From positions 1,302,001 through 1,366,000 of the forward strand of contig NZ_RIBP01000001.1 of the NCBI RefSeq assembly GCF_007273535.1: a DNA stretch of 64,000 nucleotides, read 5' to 3'. This document shows, piece by piece, positions 46,337 through 58,347 of this stretch (the first letter of the stretch is position 1; each line of letters opens with the position of its first letter). This stretch comes from Niallia circulans (lineage in GTDB: Bacteria > Bacillota > Bacilli > Bacillales > Cytobacillaceae). The translations under genes and the position numbers were made by a program. The notes below the pieces were generated by a model. It was not told where the DNA came from. It did not search any database and worked only from the letters and a program-made list of their open reading frames with translations.

Positions 46337-48376
46337 TTACTTTGTTGGGTGGTTCTTAAAATAGGCTCGGAACACCCTTTGACTTATGATATTTGCTGCA
46401 CTGTGCGGCTGTGTGAAGCCGTCAAGATAAGCATTCGGAACTATAACGGCTATAGCAATTTGCGGATCTTTATAAGGGGCAAAACCTGCAAATGAAAGAT
46501 TCCAAGTCTTCACACCATGTTTATAAGATTCAGAGGTGCCTGTTTTTCCTGCCGCATCATATGGTTCATTGGCGAAATAACTTTTGGCTGTACCTTGGGA
46601 ACCATGGGTTACAAGCCGCAAACCTTGCTGTACCCGCTCAATCATTTGATTACTCATGTCTACTTTATTCAATATGACCGGTTCTATTTCGTCTACAATC
46701 TTTCCTAATCCCTGTTCATCATTAGTTGATTCACGTATCTCCTTAACAAGCTGTGGCTGCATGCGGTACCCACCATTGGCAATCGTTGTCATATATTGAG
46801 CAATTTGCATTGGTGTATATGTATCTAGTTGTCCGATAGCAATTTGAAAATACGTGCTGATATTGTTACCTTTAATTCCTGCCGTTTCATTATCAAAACC
46901 AATCCCTGTCGGAACGCCCAAGCCAAACTGGTTAAAATAATAGCGAATTGTTTCAATTTTTTTGGAATCAATATTTAATGTGCCATTAGGGATATACTTA
47001 CCACCCATCATTTCAATCGCTGTTTTCCACATATATACGTTGGATGAGCGCTCAAGTGCTTCCAAGTCATCAACAAGCCCCATAGTTTGATAAGAAGAAA
47101 AGGTTCCGGAGCCTTTAAATCTCATTACTTCATCACGCTCTGTTTCGCCTATATTTCTTACACCCGACTGAAAACCAGCTAATACTGTTGCTCCCTTCAC
47201 AACAGAGCCCTGTTCAAACGCATAAGTAAAGGTTCCCGGCGTAAAATCGCTAAATTCCTTTGACTTCCGATCATACACTTGTCCAGACATAGCAAGTATC
47301 CGGCCAGTTCTTGGCTCCATCGCAACGACAAAGGCTGTGTCGAGCAAATTTGTATGAGGCTTTTGGATGGCAGCGACAAGCTCCTCCTGCATTATTTTTT
47401 CAACTTGCTCTTGGAATTCCATATCAATTGTCAAAACTATATCATTTCCGTTTTTCCCTTCGGTAACTACATCTGTGTTTACAACCTCTCCATTTCTGTC
47501 TGTACTTACGTTTACAACTTCATTTTGGCCCTGTAGCACACTATCATAAAGCTCTTCTATATAGCTTTTTCCAACCCGATCATTAAGTTTGTACCCTTTG
47601 GAAGTGTAGAAATCTAACTTTTCTTCTGGCAGACCTTCTTCTGTCGTCGTTACTTTACCAAGCATGTTGTTAAAAGTGTTTCCGAAGTTATGCGCTCTTT
47701 TCCAATCTGTTGTTACATCAATCCCCGGCAGATTTCCAAGCGATTCAGCGGCAATTGCGTATTCTTGATTTGTCACATCTTCATTTTTTATAACCGTTTT
47801 GGAAAATGCTGATGCAGTCGATAACTTCCGGTATATAGCCGCCATATTTTTATTAATAGACTTTAAATCCTTCTCTGTTATCCGGTCTAATTTCAAGTTA
47901 TATAGTTCTTTATCATTCACTTTATCATCTTTGAATAATTTTTCTTCCTTATCTGTCAGTAGCCCCGCTCCATTGTCATTTACCAGCAGCCAAATGTCCT
48001 TTAAGTCCCTGGTTGTAACTTTTTTTATATCCTTTTTATTCATCGTAACAAAGTCAGCCAACTTTTTGGCCAAGAGCAGCATTTCTTCCGGTTGTGGATG
48101 TAATCGCGGCGTATAAACAATTGCCTTTGCTGGAATATTGTAGACTACTAATCTATTATTAGTATCATAAATTTTCCCCCGCGGAACAGAGGCACTAACT
48201 GGAGTTACTACTTTATTTTTTACTTGTGCAGTATACTCTTCCCCACTCACAATTTGAATTAGTCCAAGGCGTATAATCAGAACCGAAAACAGAATAAAGA
48301 CTGAAAAAAAGATACCCGTGATTCTTATTCGGTATTGATTATTTGCTTTTGGTGTTTTTTTGGCTTTTTGCTTCAC
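46337..48376 (-). CDS. Class B penicillin-binding protein, PbpA/PbpH-like
   Basis: 679 residues read from a GTG after AAAGGG. One N-terminal membrane helix, then a dimerisation domain, then a transpeptidase domain with all three motifs: Ser391-x-x-Lys394 (SVVK), SSN at 444-446 and KTGTS from 611. It crosslinks peptidoglycan on the outer face of the membrane. It resembles PBP2A/PbpH, which drive cell elongation in Bacillus. Its promoter region carries a perfect BlaI operator, which is unusual for a housekeeping PBP, so it is probably beta-lactam-induced. Confidence 0.92.
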   Translation of the reverse strand: MKQKAKKTPKANNQYRIRITGIFFSVFILFSVLIIRLGLIQIVSGEEYTAQVKNKVVTPVSASVPRGKIYDTNNRLVVYNIPAKAIVYTPRLHPQPEEMLLLAKKLADFVTMNKKDIKKVTTRDLKDIWLLVNDNGAGLLTDKEEKLFKDDKVNDKELYNLKLDRITEKDLKSINKNMAAIYRKLSTASAFSKTVIKNEDVTNQEYAIAAESLGNLPGIDVTTDWKRAHNFGNTFNNMLGKVTTTEEGLPEEKLDFYTSKGYKLNDRVGKSYIEELYDSVLQGQNEVVNVSTDRNGEVVNTDVVTEGKNGNDIVLTIDMEFQEQVEKIMQEELVAAIQKPHTNLLDTAFVVAMEPRTGRILAMSGQVYDRKSKEFSDFTPGTFTYAFEQGSVVKGATVLAGFQSGVRNIGETERDEVMRFKGSGTFSSYQTMGLVDDLEALERSSNVYMWKTAIEMMGGKYIPNGTLNIDSKKIETIRYYFNQFGLGVPTGIGFDNETAGIKGNNISTYFQIAIGQLDTYTPMQIAQYMTTIANGGYRMQPQLVKEIRESTNDEQGLGKIVDEIEPVILNKVDMSNQMIERVQQGLRLVTHGSQGTAKSYFANEPYDAAGKTGTSESYKHGVKTWNLSFAGFAPYKDPQIAIAVIVPNAYLDGFTQPHSAANIISQRVFRAYFKNHPTK

Positions 48377-48405
48377 AGTAATTTTCCCTTTCTATATGTG
48401 TGATA

Positions 48406-48437
48406 GCACTAAATACTACAATTGTAGTATTTAGTGC
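48406..48437. promoter_or_regulatory. Perfect 32-base BlaI operator before the class B PBP
   Basis: A palindrome with 16-base arms and no mismatch, core TACTACAATTGTAGTA. It holds the TACA-n2-TGTA element of BlaI/MecI boxes. It ends 30 bases before the PBP start. Confidence 0.9.
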
Positions 48438-48445
48438 AGAAATGA

Positions 48446-48474
48446 GCCAAAAAGAACGCTGAATTCTTTTCGGC
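48446..48474 (-). terminator. Possible terminator between blaR1 and the PBP gene
   Basis: GCCGAAAAGAA / TTCTTTTTGGC on the minus strand (one G-T pair), just behind the blaR1 stop. There is no T-tract after it, so it is only a candidate. Confidence 0.4.
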
Positions 48475-48481
48475 TTGCTAT

Positions 48482-50281
48482 TCAATATATATTTTTATCC
48501 TTCAAAATTTGCTTGGCTATCTCCATAGCTTTACTTCCACTGGCTTCTGTTCCCTGATTTTGGATATTAATTGCAAAATAGTAACTATGCCCTTCTTTTT
48601 TCACAAAGCCAATAAACCAGCCATTTACATTATTCCCGTTTATCGTTCCAGTACCAGTTTTTCCATACAATTGCTTATCCTGTTGGTCATCAATTAACAT
48701 CGCTTCTTTTATTGCTTCAACATTTTCTGCTTTGAAGCCAAACTTATTTTCTGATAGCTCCTGCAATAAAAGCACTTGTTCAATCGGTGATATTTTCAGA
48801 GAGGATTCCATCCAATAGGTATCCAAACCTCCAGACAAGTCCTTATTTCCATAGTTGACCTTATCGAAATAAGCTTGCAGGCGTTTATCTCCTACCTCTT
48901 GATCCAGATTTTGAAAATACCAGTTTACTGAATTTCTCATGGCAGATGTTAAGTTATGATCTTTATCCCACTCTTTAAAAGGGTTGCTTCTCCCGTTCCA
49001 ATACTGTTCAGAGTTATTTATTGCTATAGCATTTGATTCTAATGCAAATAACCCAGAATAAATTTTATACGTGCTATCTGGTGAAATCCTTTGTTCACTT
49101 AATATACGATTGTATATTTGAAAATGGCTATTGTCTGCATCGTATAAAACAAAACTCCCTTTATAACCTTTAAAATACGCACTTAAGTCCTCATAGGCTG
49201 TATTCCTCCCATCAAAATGATACACATCATTAGAAGTAGCCAATACAGTCGTAAGTGGTGTAATCACGAGTACAAGTATTCCTAAAAGCATACAAATAAC
49301 CTTACTTTTCATTTTCAATAAAGCAGATGCTTCAGAGAAGTTAGCAATACTTTGAATTCTTTGTTTAATTTGTTGATTAGTTCCGCCAATTCCTGAGGCA
49401 AACAATTCAAATGACTTCTCCTGTTTGTTATGGGCAAATCGAATAATTGTATGACCATATTCAAGATAGCCCTTCTCATCTAAAAGATTTAGAACAGAGT
49501 CATCACAAGCCAATTCGCGGTCCATTCGGATCCTTTTTAAGGAATACCATATAAATGGATTAAACCAATATATGATTTGAAAAATCCACATCACATAATG
49601 AACTAGCATATCTTTGTTTTTATGATGTGTTAGCTCATGCAGTAATACATATTTAATATCCTTTAAAGTAAATACTGTTTGTAAGTTTGATGGTACTAAA
49701 ATATAAGGCTTGAAAATACCAAACGTAATTGGTGTGGTAATAAAAGGTGTTTCTTTAAGGATAATATTTCTTTTAATCCCAACAACCTCTTTGCACTCTT
49801 CTAATAATAGATTTACTTTAATGTTCTTAATAAAAACAGCAGACTTTTGTAGTTTATGAAGCTGATAGTTTGAATATATCAGTATTGCAAGGCAAAGAAC
49901 CATGCCTATTATCCAAACAGCACATATGAGCTGGTAAATATATTCTGGTGTTGAGTTGTGCACAGATACGGAAAAATCACGGATTAAATCTGTATTAGCA
50001 CCATTTGACTCTGTTAGGCCACCACTTTTGTACTCATTCTGAGCTGCTGTTTTACCAGTAAACGTCAGCAAGTTTTTTATATATTGTATTCCTTCACCTA
50101 ACCCTAAATAATTCCATGGTAAAGTGGAAACAAAAAGAGGGACAAACAGAAAAAACCAAATTTTATAATGCGTTTTAACTGACATATGTTTAGTTAATGC
50201 CTTTTTCATCAAGAGAATAATAACAATTAGGAGGGATAACGCTATTGTATTAAGCAAAAGCCGTTGTACAACGATATCCAT
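48482..50281 (-). CDS. blaR1: Beta-lactam sensor-transducer BlaR1
   Basis: 599 residues. The N-terminal half has four membrane helices and a metallopeptidase with HELTHH (His215, Glu216, His219). The C-terminal, extracellular half is a penicillin-binding sensor with Ser403-x-x-Lys406 (STYK) and KTGTGT near the end. Acylation of the serine switches on the protease, which inactivates BlaI. The ATG overlaps the blaI stop by one base, so the two are coupled. It is full length with all key residues. Confidence 0.95.
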   Translation of the reverse strand: MDIVVQRLLLNTIALSLLIVIILLMKKALTKHMSVKTHYKIWFFLFVPLFVSTLPWNYLGLGEGIQYIKNLLTFTGKTAAQNEYKSGGLTESNGANTDLIRDFSVSVHNSTPEYIYQLICAVWIIGMVLCLAILIYSNYQLHKLQKSAVFIKNIKVNLLLEECKEVVGIKRNIILKETPFITTPITFGIFKPYILVPSNLQTVFTLKDIKYVLLHELTHHKNKDMLVHYVMWIFQIIYWFNPFIWYSLKRIRMDRELACDDSVLNLLDEKGYLEYGHTIIRFAHNKQEKSFELFASGIGGTNQQIKQRIQSIANFSEASALLKMKSKVICMLLGILVLVITPLTTVLATSNDVYHFDGRNTAYEDLSAYFKGYKGSFVLYDADNSHFQIYNRILSEQRISPDSTYKIYSGLFALESNAIAINNSEQYWNGRSNPFKEWDKDHNLTSAMRNSVNWYFQNLDQEVGDKRLQAYFDKVNYGNKDLSGGLDTYWMESSLKISPIEQVLLLQELSENKFGFKAENVEAIKEAMLIDDQQDKQLYGKTGTGTINGNNVNGWFIGFVKKEGHSYYFAINIQNQGTEASGSKAMEIAKQILKDKNIY

Positions 50282-50673
50282 TATTTTTCCCCTCCCTCTT
50301 TCTCTCTCTGTGATAGTATTTTCTGTAATTCAGAAATATCTTCATTAGACAACTTATCGTTTTCAATGAAATTTAATACCATTGAATTTAATGTGCCATC
50401 GAAAAATTGTTGAAGAAAGGTTTTGCTTTTTTGCTCTATATAATCGTGCTTTTCAATTAGTGATGTATAAATAAACACTCTGCCATTTTTTCTTGCGTGC
50501 AGTGCCTTTTTCTTAACAAGACGTGCGAGCATCGTATGAATAGTATTCGGTTTCCAGTCAAACTCTGCAGATGACAGCTTCTCGACTACCTCAGGTGTTG
50601 AGATGGGCTCATATTTCCATACAATATTCATAACTTCATATTCTGCTTCTGATATTTGGGGACTCTTCGTCAT
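50281..50673 (-). CDS. blaI: BlaI/MecI-family repressor
   Basis: 130 residues. A winged helix at the N-terminus (ISEAEYEVMNIVWKYEPIST, then HTMLARLVKKKALHARKNGR) is followed by a dimerisation helix pair. It represses genes that carry TACA-n2-TGTA palindromes until cut in the BlaR1 response. Such a palindrome stands in its own promoter, so it is self-regulated. Confidence 0.95.
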   Translation of the reverse strand: MTKSPQISEAEYEVMNIVWKYEPISTPEVVEKLSSAEFDWKPNTIHTMLARLVKKKALHARKNGRVFIYTSLIEKHDYIEQKSKTFLQQFFDGTLNSMVLNFIENDKLSNEDISELQKILSQREKEGGEK

Positions 50674-50691
50674 GGTGAAACCTCCTACTTT

Positions 50692-50708
50692 TACAATTGT
50701 AGTATTTA
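50692..50708. promoter_or_regulatory. BlaI operator before blaI-blaR1
   Basis: TACAATTGTA (50692-50701) with an intact right half TTGTAGTATTT and a diverged left half. A TATAAT is adjacent (50708-50713 read on the minus strand), so bound BlaI would block the promoter. Confidence 0.75.
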
Positions 50709-50754
50709 TTATAGCATGAAGGCTTCATTGCTTAAAGTATACACCTAATACCAA

Positions 50755-52791
50755 TTACTGCATTCCAAAATATACATACAGCTTATCTATGAATGATTTA
50801 TTCAACTGAGTTGCTGAGCTTCCTTGTTGATAATTTTCAACAAGTGAAAGCATAAGAAAATTATCTTGCTCTGTATCAAAGGCAAGTAAGAAACTATTTT
50901 CATTCCCCTTTTCCCCTTGTTTCAATTTTAATTCTGCTGTTCCCGTCTTTGCAGCTAGCTGATACTGTTGGTTATATAGGAGATGGGCTGTTCCATTTGG
51001 ATTACTGACAACCTCTATTAAACTTTTTTTCATTTCATCAGCTGTTGCCTTTGTAATAGCTGATTTTGTTTTGGGGCCGTCTTTACTTTTAACCAACATT
51101 GGATAAACGATATTCCCTTCATTTTGAAAAACAGTATACATCGCAGCCTGCTGAATAGGATTTATCAATAATTCGCCTTGACCGTATGCTGTATCTGCCA
51201 GGAGAATTTCTGAGTTAAATGTACTTTCTTTTGAGATTTGTGCCGGATTCATGGCAATTGGCAAATCCAACTCCTCCCCAAAGATAAACTGCTTTAAGCC
51301 ATTTCTAAACACGTCTTCCCCGAATTCAAGCGCCTCTTGGGCAAAATAAATATTATCCGAATAGATTAAAGCCTTTTTCATATCGACTTTTTGTACATCT
51401 GAAACACGCGTCACTGAATAACCGCCCCAGCTCCCATCCTTTTGCCAGCTTCGTCCATTTATAGTTCTTTGTTTATCTGGATACGTCACCTTAGTATCAA
51501 GCCCAATGCTAGCAGTTATCGTTTTAAAGGTAGATCCAGGCGCATATCCAACAGCAAACCTTGAAATAAATGGCTTTTTATCGTTATTTGCATATTGATC
51601 ATAATCCTGTTGAGAAATCCCTTGAACCATTTTATTAGGATCATAGGAAGGGGAACTAACTAAAGCAAAAAGCCCGCCTTCTTTAGGGTTCATTACAACT
51701 GTCGAACCAGAATTACCTTGCAGATGCTCAAATGCTTCTGATTGAATATAGGAATCTATTGTCAGCTGTATATCTTCGCCATCCGCTTTATCCACAGTTT
51801 GAATTTCCTGTTTATTGTCGCCTTCTTCATCAACAATCCATATTTCTCCGCCATCCTTGCCGCGCAGTCGCTTATCAAAAGCCTTTTCCAATCCTGCTTT
51901 TCCAATGATATCGCCATCAACTAAATTTGGGTGTTTTTCGATATCCTCTTTCGTTACATTTCCAATATAACCAATTAAATTAGCTGCTGCTTCCTTTAAA
52001 GGATAATATCGCAGCTTTATATTCTGATAGGATACTCCCGGAAGTTCTGTTGCTTTATTTGCTTCGATTGTTTTTAAAGGGACAAACAGCTCATCTGTGA
52101 CCCAGCTTTGATTTAGTTTTTTATTTATCTCTTCTATCGTTAGATCAAATTGTTGACTGATTTTTTGGAGATTTGCCTCCTTTACATTGCCCGCACCTAA
52201 TTCTTTCGGAACAACACCCATCGACTTAAAATTTTCATTTATCGCCAGACCATTGCCTAAATGATCTTGAATTTCTCCCCGTTCTGCTTTCAGTAATTGA
52301 TACGAAATTTTATCTTTACCTTCCATACCAGGAAAAATTAACGCAGGTTCCCATTTCACTAAATATTTATCATCTTTCTTCGTCATTTCTGTTTTATATT
52401 CCAGCTTTTCTAATGCTCCTAATGGCGTAGTAAAGCTTAGTTGATAACTTAATCCATAAAGATTGGTGTTCACCTTTTCTAATGAAACGTGAGAAGCATG
52501 AATATCCGTTATATTAATCCCATTAAATATGCGATCATACTTTTGTTCGACCTCCGCTAACGTATATTTTAAGGACTTATACGACTCCTCATCCAAGACC
52601 TTGCCTAAGTTCTTATAATCTCTATTTTCTAAAATCCGAATAAAATCATCTGCGGCATCAGCAAATAGTGCTTTATCATTCTTTTTGATTAATAGGTAGG
52701 AAGCCGTGGCTCCGCCCACAATTACAATAACGACTAACAATAATAGTAAAGGCTTGAATCTTCGTCTGTTGTTCTCAACTCTACTATTCAA
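50755..52791 (-). CDS. MecA/PBP2a-like penicillin-binding protein
   Basis: 678 residues, near the length of MecA (668). N-terminal membrane helix (PLLLLLVVIVIVGGATASYLL), then an NTF2-like MecA_N domain (about 40-155), a dimerisation domain and a transpeptidase domain. Active-site motifs: Ser420-x-x-Lys423 (STFK), SDN at 478-480, KTGTAE from 615. In Bacillus the nearest housekeeping relative is PbpC (PBP3), which also has the NTF2-like part and low beta-lactam affinity. Placed upstream of blaI-blaR1 with BlaI boxes at its promoter, it is likely an inducible, low-affinity transpeptidase. Confidence 0.92.
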   Translation of the reverse strand: MNSRVENNRRRFKPLLLLLVVIVIVGGATASYLLIKKNDKALFADAADDFIRILENRDYKNLGKVLDEESYKSLKYTLAEVEQKYDRIFNGINITDIHASHVSLEKVNTNLYGLSYQLSFTTPLGALEKLEYKTEMTKKDDKYLVKWEPALIFPGMEGKDKISYQLLKAERGEIQDHLGNGLAINENFKSMGVVPKELGAGNVKEANLQKISQQFDLTIEEINKKLNQSWVTDELFVPLKTIEANKATELPGVSYQNIKLRYYPLKEAAANLIGYIGNVTKEDIEKHPNLVDGDIIGKAGLEKAFDKRLRGKDGGEIWIVDEEGDNKQEIQTVDKADGEDIQLTIDSYIQSEAFEHLQGNSGSTVVMNPKEGGLFALVSSPSYDPNKMVQGISQQDYDQYANNDKKPFISRFAVGYAPGSTFKTITASIGLDTKVTYPDKQRTINGRSWQKDGSWGGYSVTRVSDVQKVDMKKALIYSDNIYFAQEALEFGEDVFRNGLKQFIFGEELDLPIAMNPAQISKESTFNSEILLADTAYGQGELLINPIQQAAMYTVFQNEGNIVYPMLVKSKDGPKTKSAITKATADEMKKSLIEVVSNPNGTAHLLYNQQYQLAAKTGTAELKLKQGEKGNENSFLLAFDTEQDNFLMLSLVENYQQGSSATQLNKSFIDKLYVYFGMQ

Positions 52792-52819
52792 CTTATATCA
52801 CTTCATTTCATATAGTTTT

Positions 52820-52837
52820 ATACTACATGCGTAGTAT
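52820..52837. promoter_or_regulatory. BlaI operator, proximal, before the MecA-like gene
   Basis: ATACTAC-atgc-GTAGTAT. The outer arms are perfect; the central four bases deviate from the consensus. It lies 30 bases before the start codon. Confidence 0.75.
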
Positions 52838-52848
52838 TTCATTCAGAA

Positions 52849-52865
52849 CTACACTTGTAGTATTT
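52849..52865. promoter_or_regulatory. BlaI operator, distal, before the MecA-like gene
   Basis: CTACA-ct-TGTAG followed by TATTT. It lies directly downstream of the -10 box, about 29 bases from the proximal operator, and covers the likely transcription start. Confidence 0.75.
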
Positions 52866-52870
52866 AGGAA

Positions 52871-52898
52871 ATTATAGCACATTTTTTTGCTAAGGCAA
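52871..52898 (-). promoter_or_regulatory. Promoter of the MecA-like gene
   Basis: TTGCCT (52898-52893), 16-base spacer and TATAAT (52876-52871) on the minus strand, immediately upstream of the distal BlaI operator. Confidence 0.7.
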
Positions 52899-53010
52899 AT
52901 TATCTTTGGAAATATGCGTAAGAATTACTGAGCAGCACAGGTTATTTTATTCAACGAAAGAAATTCACCATACATAGTTCCTACCGCACATATTACAGAT
53001 TCAAGTTTGT

Positions 53011-53037
53011 AAAAAAGCATCCTCTTCAAGAAGATGC
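53011..53037 (-). terminator. Intrinsic terminator of the methyltransferase gene
   Basis: GCATC / GATGC with inner TCT/AGA pairs (53017-53037) and six T on the minus strand, ten bases past the stop. Confidence 0.8.
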
Positions 53038-53046
53038 CCCATACAC

Positions 53047-53667
53047 TTACTTCTTACACTTAATCACAATAAAGTTAATCGACGGTGCGTTTTCATGGTG
53101 CTTATTAGGTTCGTCTATGGTTGAAAACTCTGTCAGTCCATATTCACCAAACTCTCGTTTTACACTATCAGCATCATAAAAGAACATTTTTAAGCCTTCC
53201 ATGATTTCAAAATAATCTTTATCTATTTGTTTGCCTTTGCCAAACATTGGCGCATCTTGTGATACAGTTGTAAAAATCATATAGCCGTCTGGTTTTAACT
53301 GGTTATAACAATCGCTAATAAACTTTTCTCTCTCCTGTTTGTTTAATAAGTGGATAAGTCCATGGCTAAATATTCCATCATAAAGCTTATTTTCAAAAGG
53401 CATATCATTAACTGAACCATGAAAGATGTTAATATCGAGCCCATTTTTCTGCGCCAGTTCAATCGCTGTTTTTGAGATTTCAATACCTGTTACATTTATG
53501 CCGTTTTCCATAAATACCTTTGCATTTCGGCCATAGCCAATTCCTGGTATCAGTATATCCTTCATACCTTTTTCGAGAAAAAAGTCCTTCGTTAAGATTG
53601 CTGAGTCTGTTGGATCAAATCCCCACATCGTTTGTTTTTCAAGAAAGCTCGATTCCCAGAATTCCAT
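53047..53667 (-). CDS. Class I SAM-dependent methyltransferase
   Basis: 206 residues from the ATG at 53667 behind AAAGGAGAG; 17 upstream in-frame residues are not needed. Motif I is ILIPGIGYGRNA, motif II GIEISKTAIELA, and the middle GSVNDMPFENKLYDGIFSHG. The opening FWESSFLEKQTMWGFDPTDSA is that of small-molecule, TehB- or thiopurine-type methyltransferases. Target unknown. Monocistronic. Confidence 0.88.
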   Translation of the reverse strand: MEFWESSFLEKQTMWGFDPTDSAILTKDFFLEKGMKDILIPGIGYGRNAKVFMENGINVTGIEISKTAIELAQKNGLDINIFHGSVNDMPFENKLYDGIFSHGLIHLLNKQEREKFISDCYNQLKPDGYMIFTTVSQDAPMFGKGKQIDKDYFEIMEGLKMFFYDADSVKREFGEYGLTEFSTIDEPNKHHENAPSINFIVIKCKK

Positions 53668-53823
53668 TATCTCTCTCCTTTTGTTTTTAGTTTGAATACT
53701 TGAACAGCTATATTCCAATTAACGATAAAACGACTCTTTAATAACTATAATAGGTGTTAGCGATTTTGTAAATAATTATTCATTAAGTGTTCTTTTTACC
53801 TATTCTATTGAGTTCTTTAAGTA

Positions 53824-53859
53824 AAAAAATAGTATGCCTGTTAGAGACATACTGTTTTT
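53824..53859. terminator. Bidirectional terminator near the EamA gene
   Basis: AGTATG (53831-53836) / CATACT (53848-53853) with further inner pairs, A run before and six T after. It lies downstream of the EamA gene on the minus strand. Confidence 0.7.
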
Positions 53860-53884
53860 TAATCTACTTTATTCATTTCACTAC

Positions 53885-54775
53885 TCAATTCTTTTTATCT
53901 GTTGATGCTAGTGGGCTAGATAAGGTAACACGGCTCTCACCTGGCAAATTAACTAACCAGATACCAAAAAGAACGAAAGATATTCCCAGCAATGTAATCA
54001 CTTTAAGCTCCTCATTAAGAAATAAAAATCCTGATAAAGTACCAACAACAGGAACAATCAGTAAAGAAACAGATGCTTTACTAGCTTCTGTTTTAGAGAG
54101 GACATTAGACCATAAAACAAAAGCTAATGCAGAAGCTAAAACACCAGAATATAATAGATACAATACGGCCATAGGACTCCAATCTACTGTTCCATTCTCA
54201 AAACAAAAGGAATAAAGAAACAGCCCTGCTGCTCCGGCCCCCATCTGCCACGTTGTAAACTGGACATTATCACAGCCTTGTAATTTTTTCTTAAAAATCA
54301 AGCTGGATAAAGCCCACGTTATTGCGGAACTTAAAGCGAGAATCGGTGCCCAGATTGTTGCTCCAAGGTGTATATCCATTGCTAGAAACAAGCCTATTAT
54401 GCCGATTAATATTCCAATCGTTTTGTTGAAATTTAGTTTTTCGCCAGGAATGAAGTAATGGGCGAAAACAGATAAAAACAGTGGCATGCTATATGTTAAT
54501 ACAGAAGTAAGCCCTGCATTTATGTAATTCAATGAAATTTGGATAGCGATATTGAAGTATGTTGTCTGCAGCAGTCCACATAGTATATACCATTTAAGCT
54601 GCCCTTTTGCTGGCATAGGTGTTTTTTTTAAGAGAGTTAATCCAAACAGCACGATGGTGCCCAGAAGGAAACGATACGCTGCAAACAATACTGGCGGAAA
54701 TAAGTCATTGCCCATTTTCATGATTACAAAATTAAATCCCCAAATTAAACATAAGAAAAGCATAATACCCTTCAT
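53885..54775 (-). CDS. EamA/DMT-superfamily transporter
   Basis: 296 residues with ten membrane helices in two EamA halves. Typical segments: CLIWGFNFVIMKMGNDLFPP at the start, YINAGLTSVLTYSMPLF at the end of the first half, and SVSLLIVPVVGTLSGFLFLNE in the second. Members export amino acids, drugs or metabolites. The ATG follows TTGGAGG. Monocistronic. Confidence 0.92.
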   Translation of the reverse strand: MKGIMLFLCLIWGFNFVIMKMGNDLFPPVLFAAYRFLLGTIVLFGLTLLKKTPMPAKGQLKWYILCGLLQTTYFNIAIQISLNYINAGLTSVLTYSMPLFLSVFAHYFIPGEKLNFNKTIGILIGIIGLFLAMDIHLGATIWAPILALSSAITWALSSLIFKKKLQGCDNVQFTTWQMGAGAAGLFLYSFCFENGTVDWSPMAVLYLLYSGVLASALAFVLWSNVLSKTEASKASVSLLIVPVVGTLSGFLFLNEELKVITLLGISFVLFGIWLVNLPGESRVTLSSPLASTDKKN

Positions 54776-54819
54776 GACCTATATCCTCCAAGTCTATTAT
54801 CCTTATGAATTGCTATGAC

Positions 54820-54845
54820 AAAAAGGACCTAAAATGGCCCTTTTT
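54820..54845. terminator. Bidirectional hairpin terminator after the GH1 gene
   Basis: AAAAAGG-a-CC / GG-c-CCTTTTT around a 6-base loop, 17 bases past the beta-glucosidase stop. It ends the licT-bglP-GH1 operon. Confidence 0.8.
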
Positions 54846-54861
54846 GAACACAAAATGATAA

Positions 54862-56337
<1,476 letters not shown>

Positions 56338-56368
56338 TTAATAGCCTCCTATATTTTTTAGTCTATTT

Positions 56369-58219
<1,851 letters not shown>

Positions 58220-58243
58220 CTATAACGCCCTCCAGATAATAAT

Positions 58244-58335
58244 AAAAAAAGACTTGGATTCAACTAAAAATTCATGTCTTTAACATGAGTTTCGAGTATA
58301 AATCCAAGTCTAGCCTCCCGCAGAGTAACAAGTTT
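58244..58335 (-). promoter_or_regulatory. RAT/terminator antitermination site before bglP
   Basis: On the minus strand a ribonucleic antiterminator-like sequence (TTGTTACTCTGCGGGAGGC, about 58306-58335) overlaps the left arm of a perfect 10-base terminator stem, GACTTGGATT / AATCCAAGTC (58310-58301 with 58260-58251), which ends in seven T. Binding of LicT would block the terminator. Confidence 0.85.
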
Positions 58336-58347
58336 GAATAATAATAT

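Noticed and set aside
46337..52898. Transposon-borne mec-like cassette
   Set aside because: No transposase, recombinase or terminal repeats are seen on either side, and base composition matches the neighbours.
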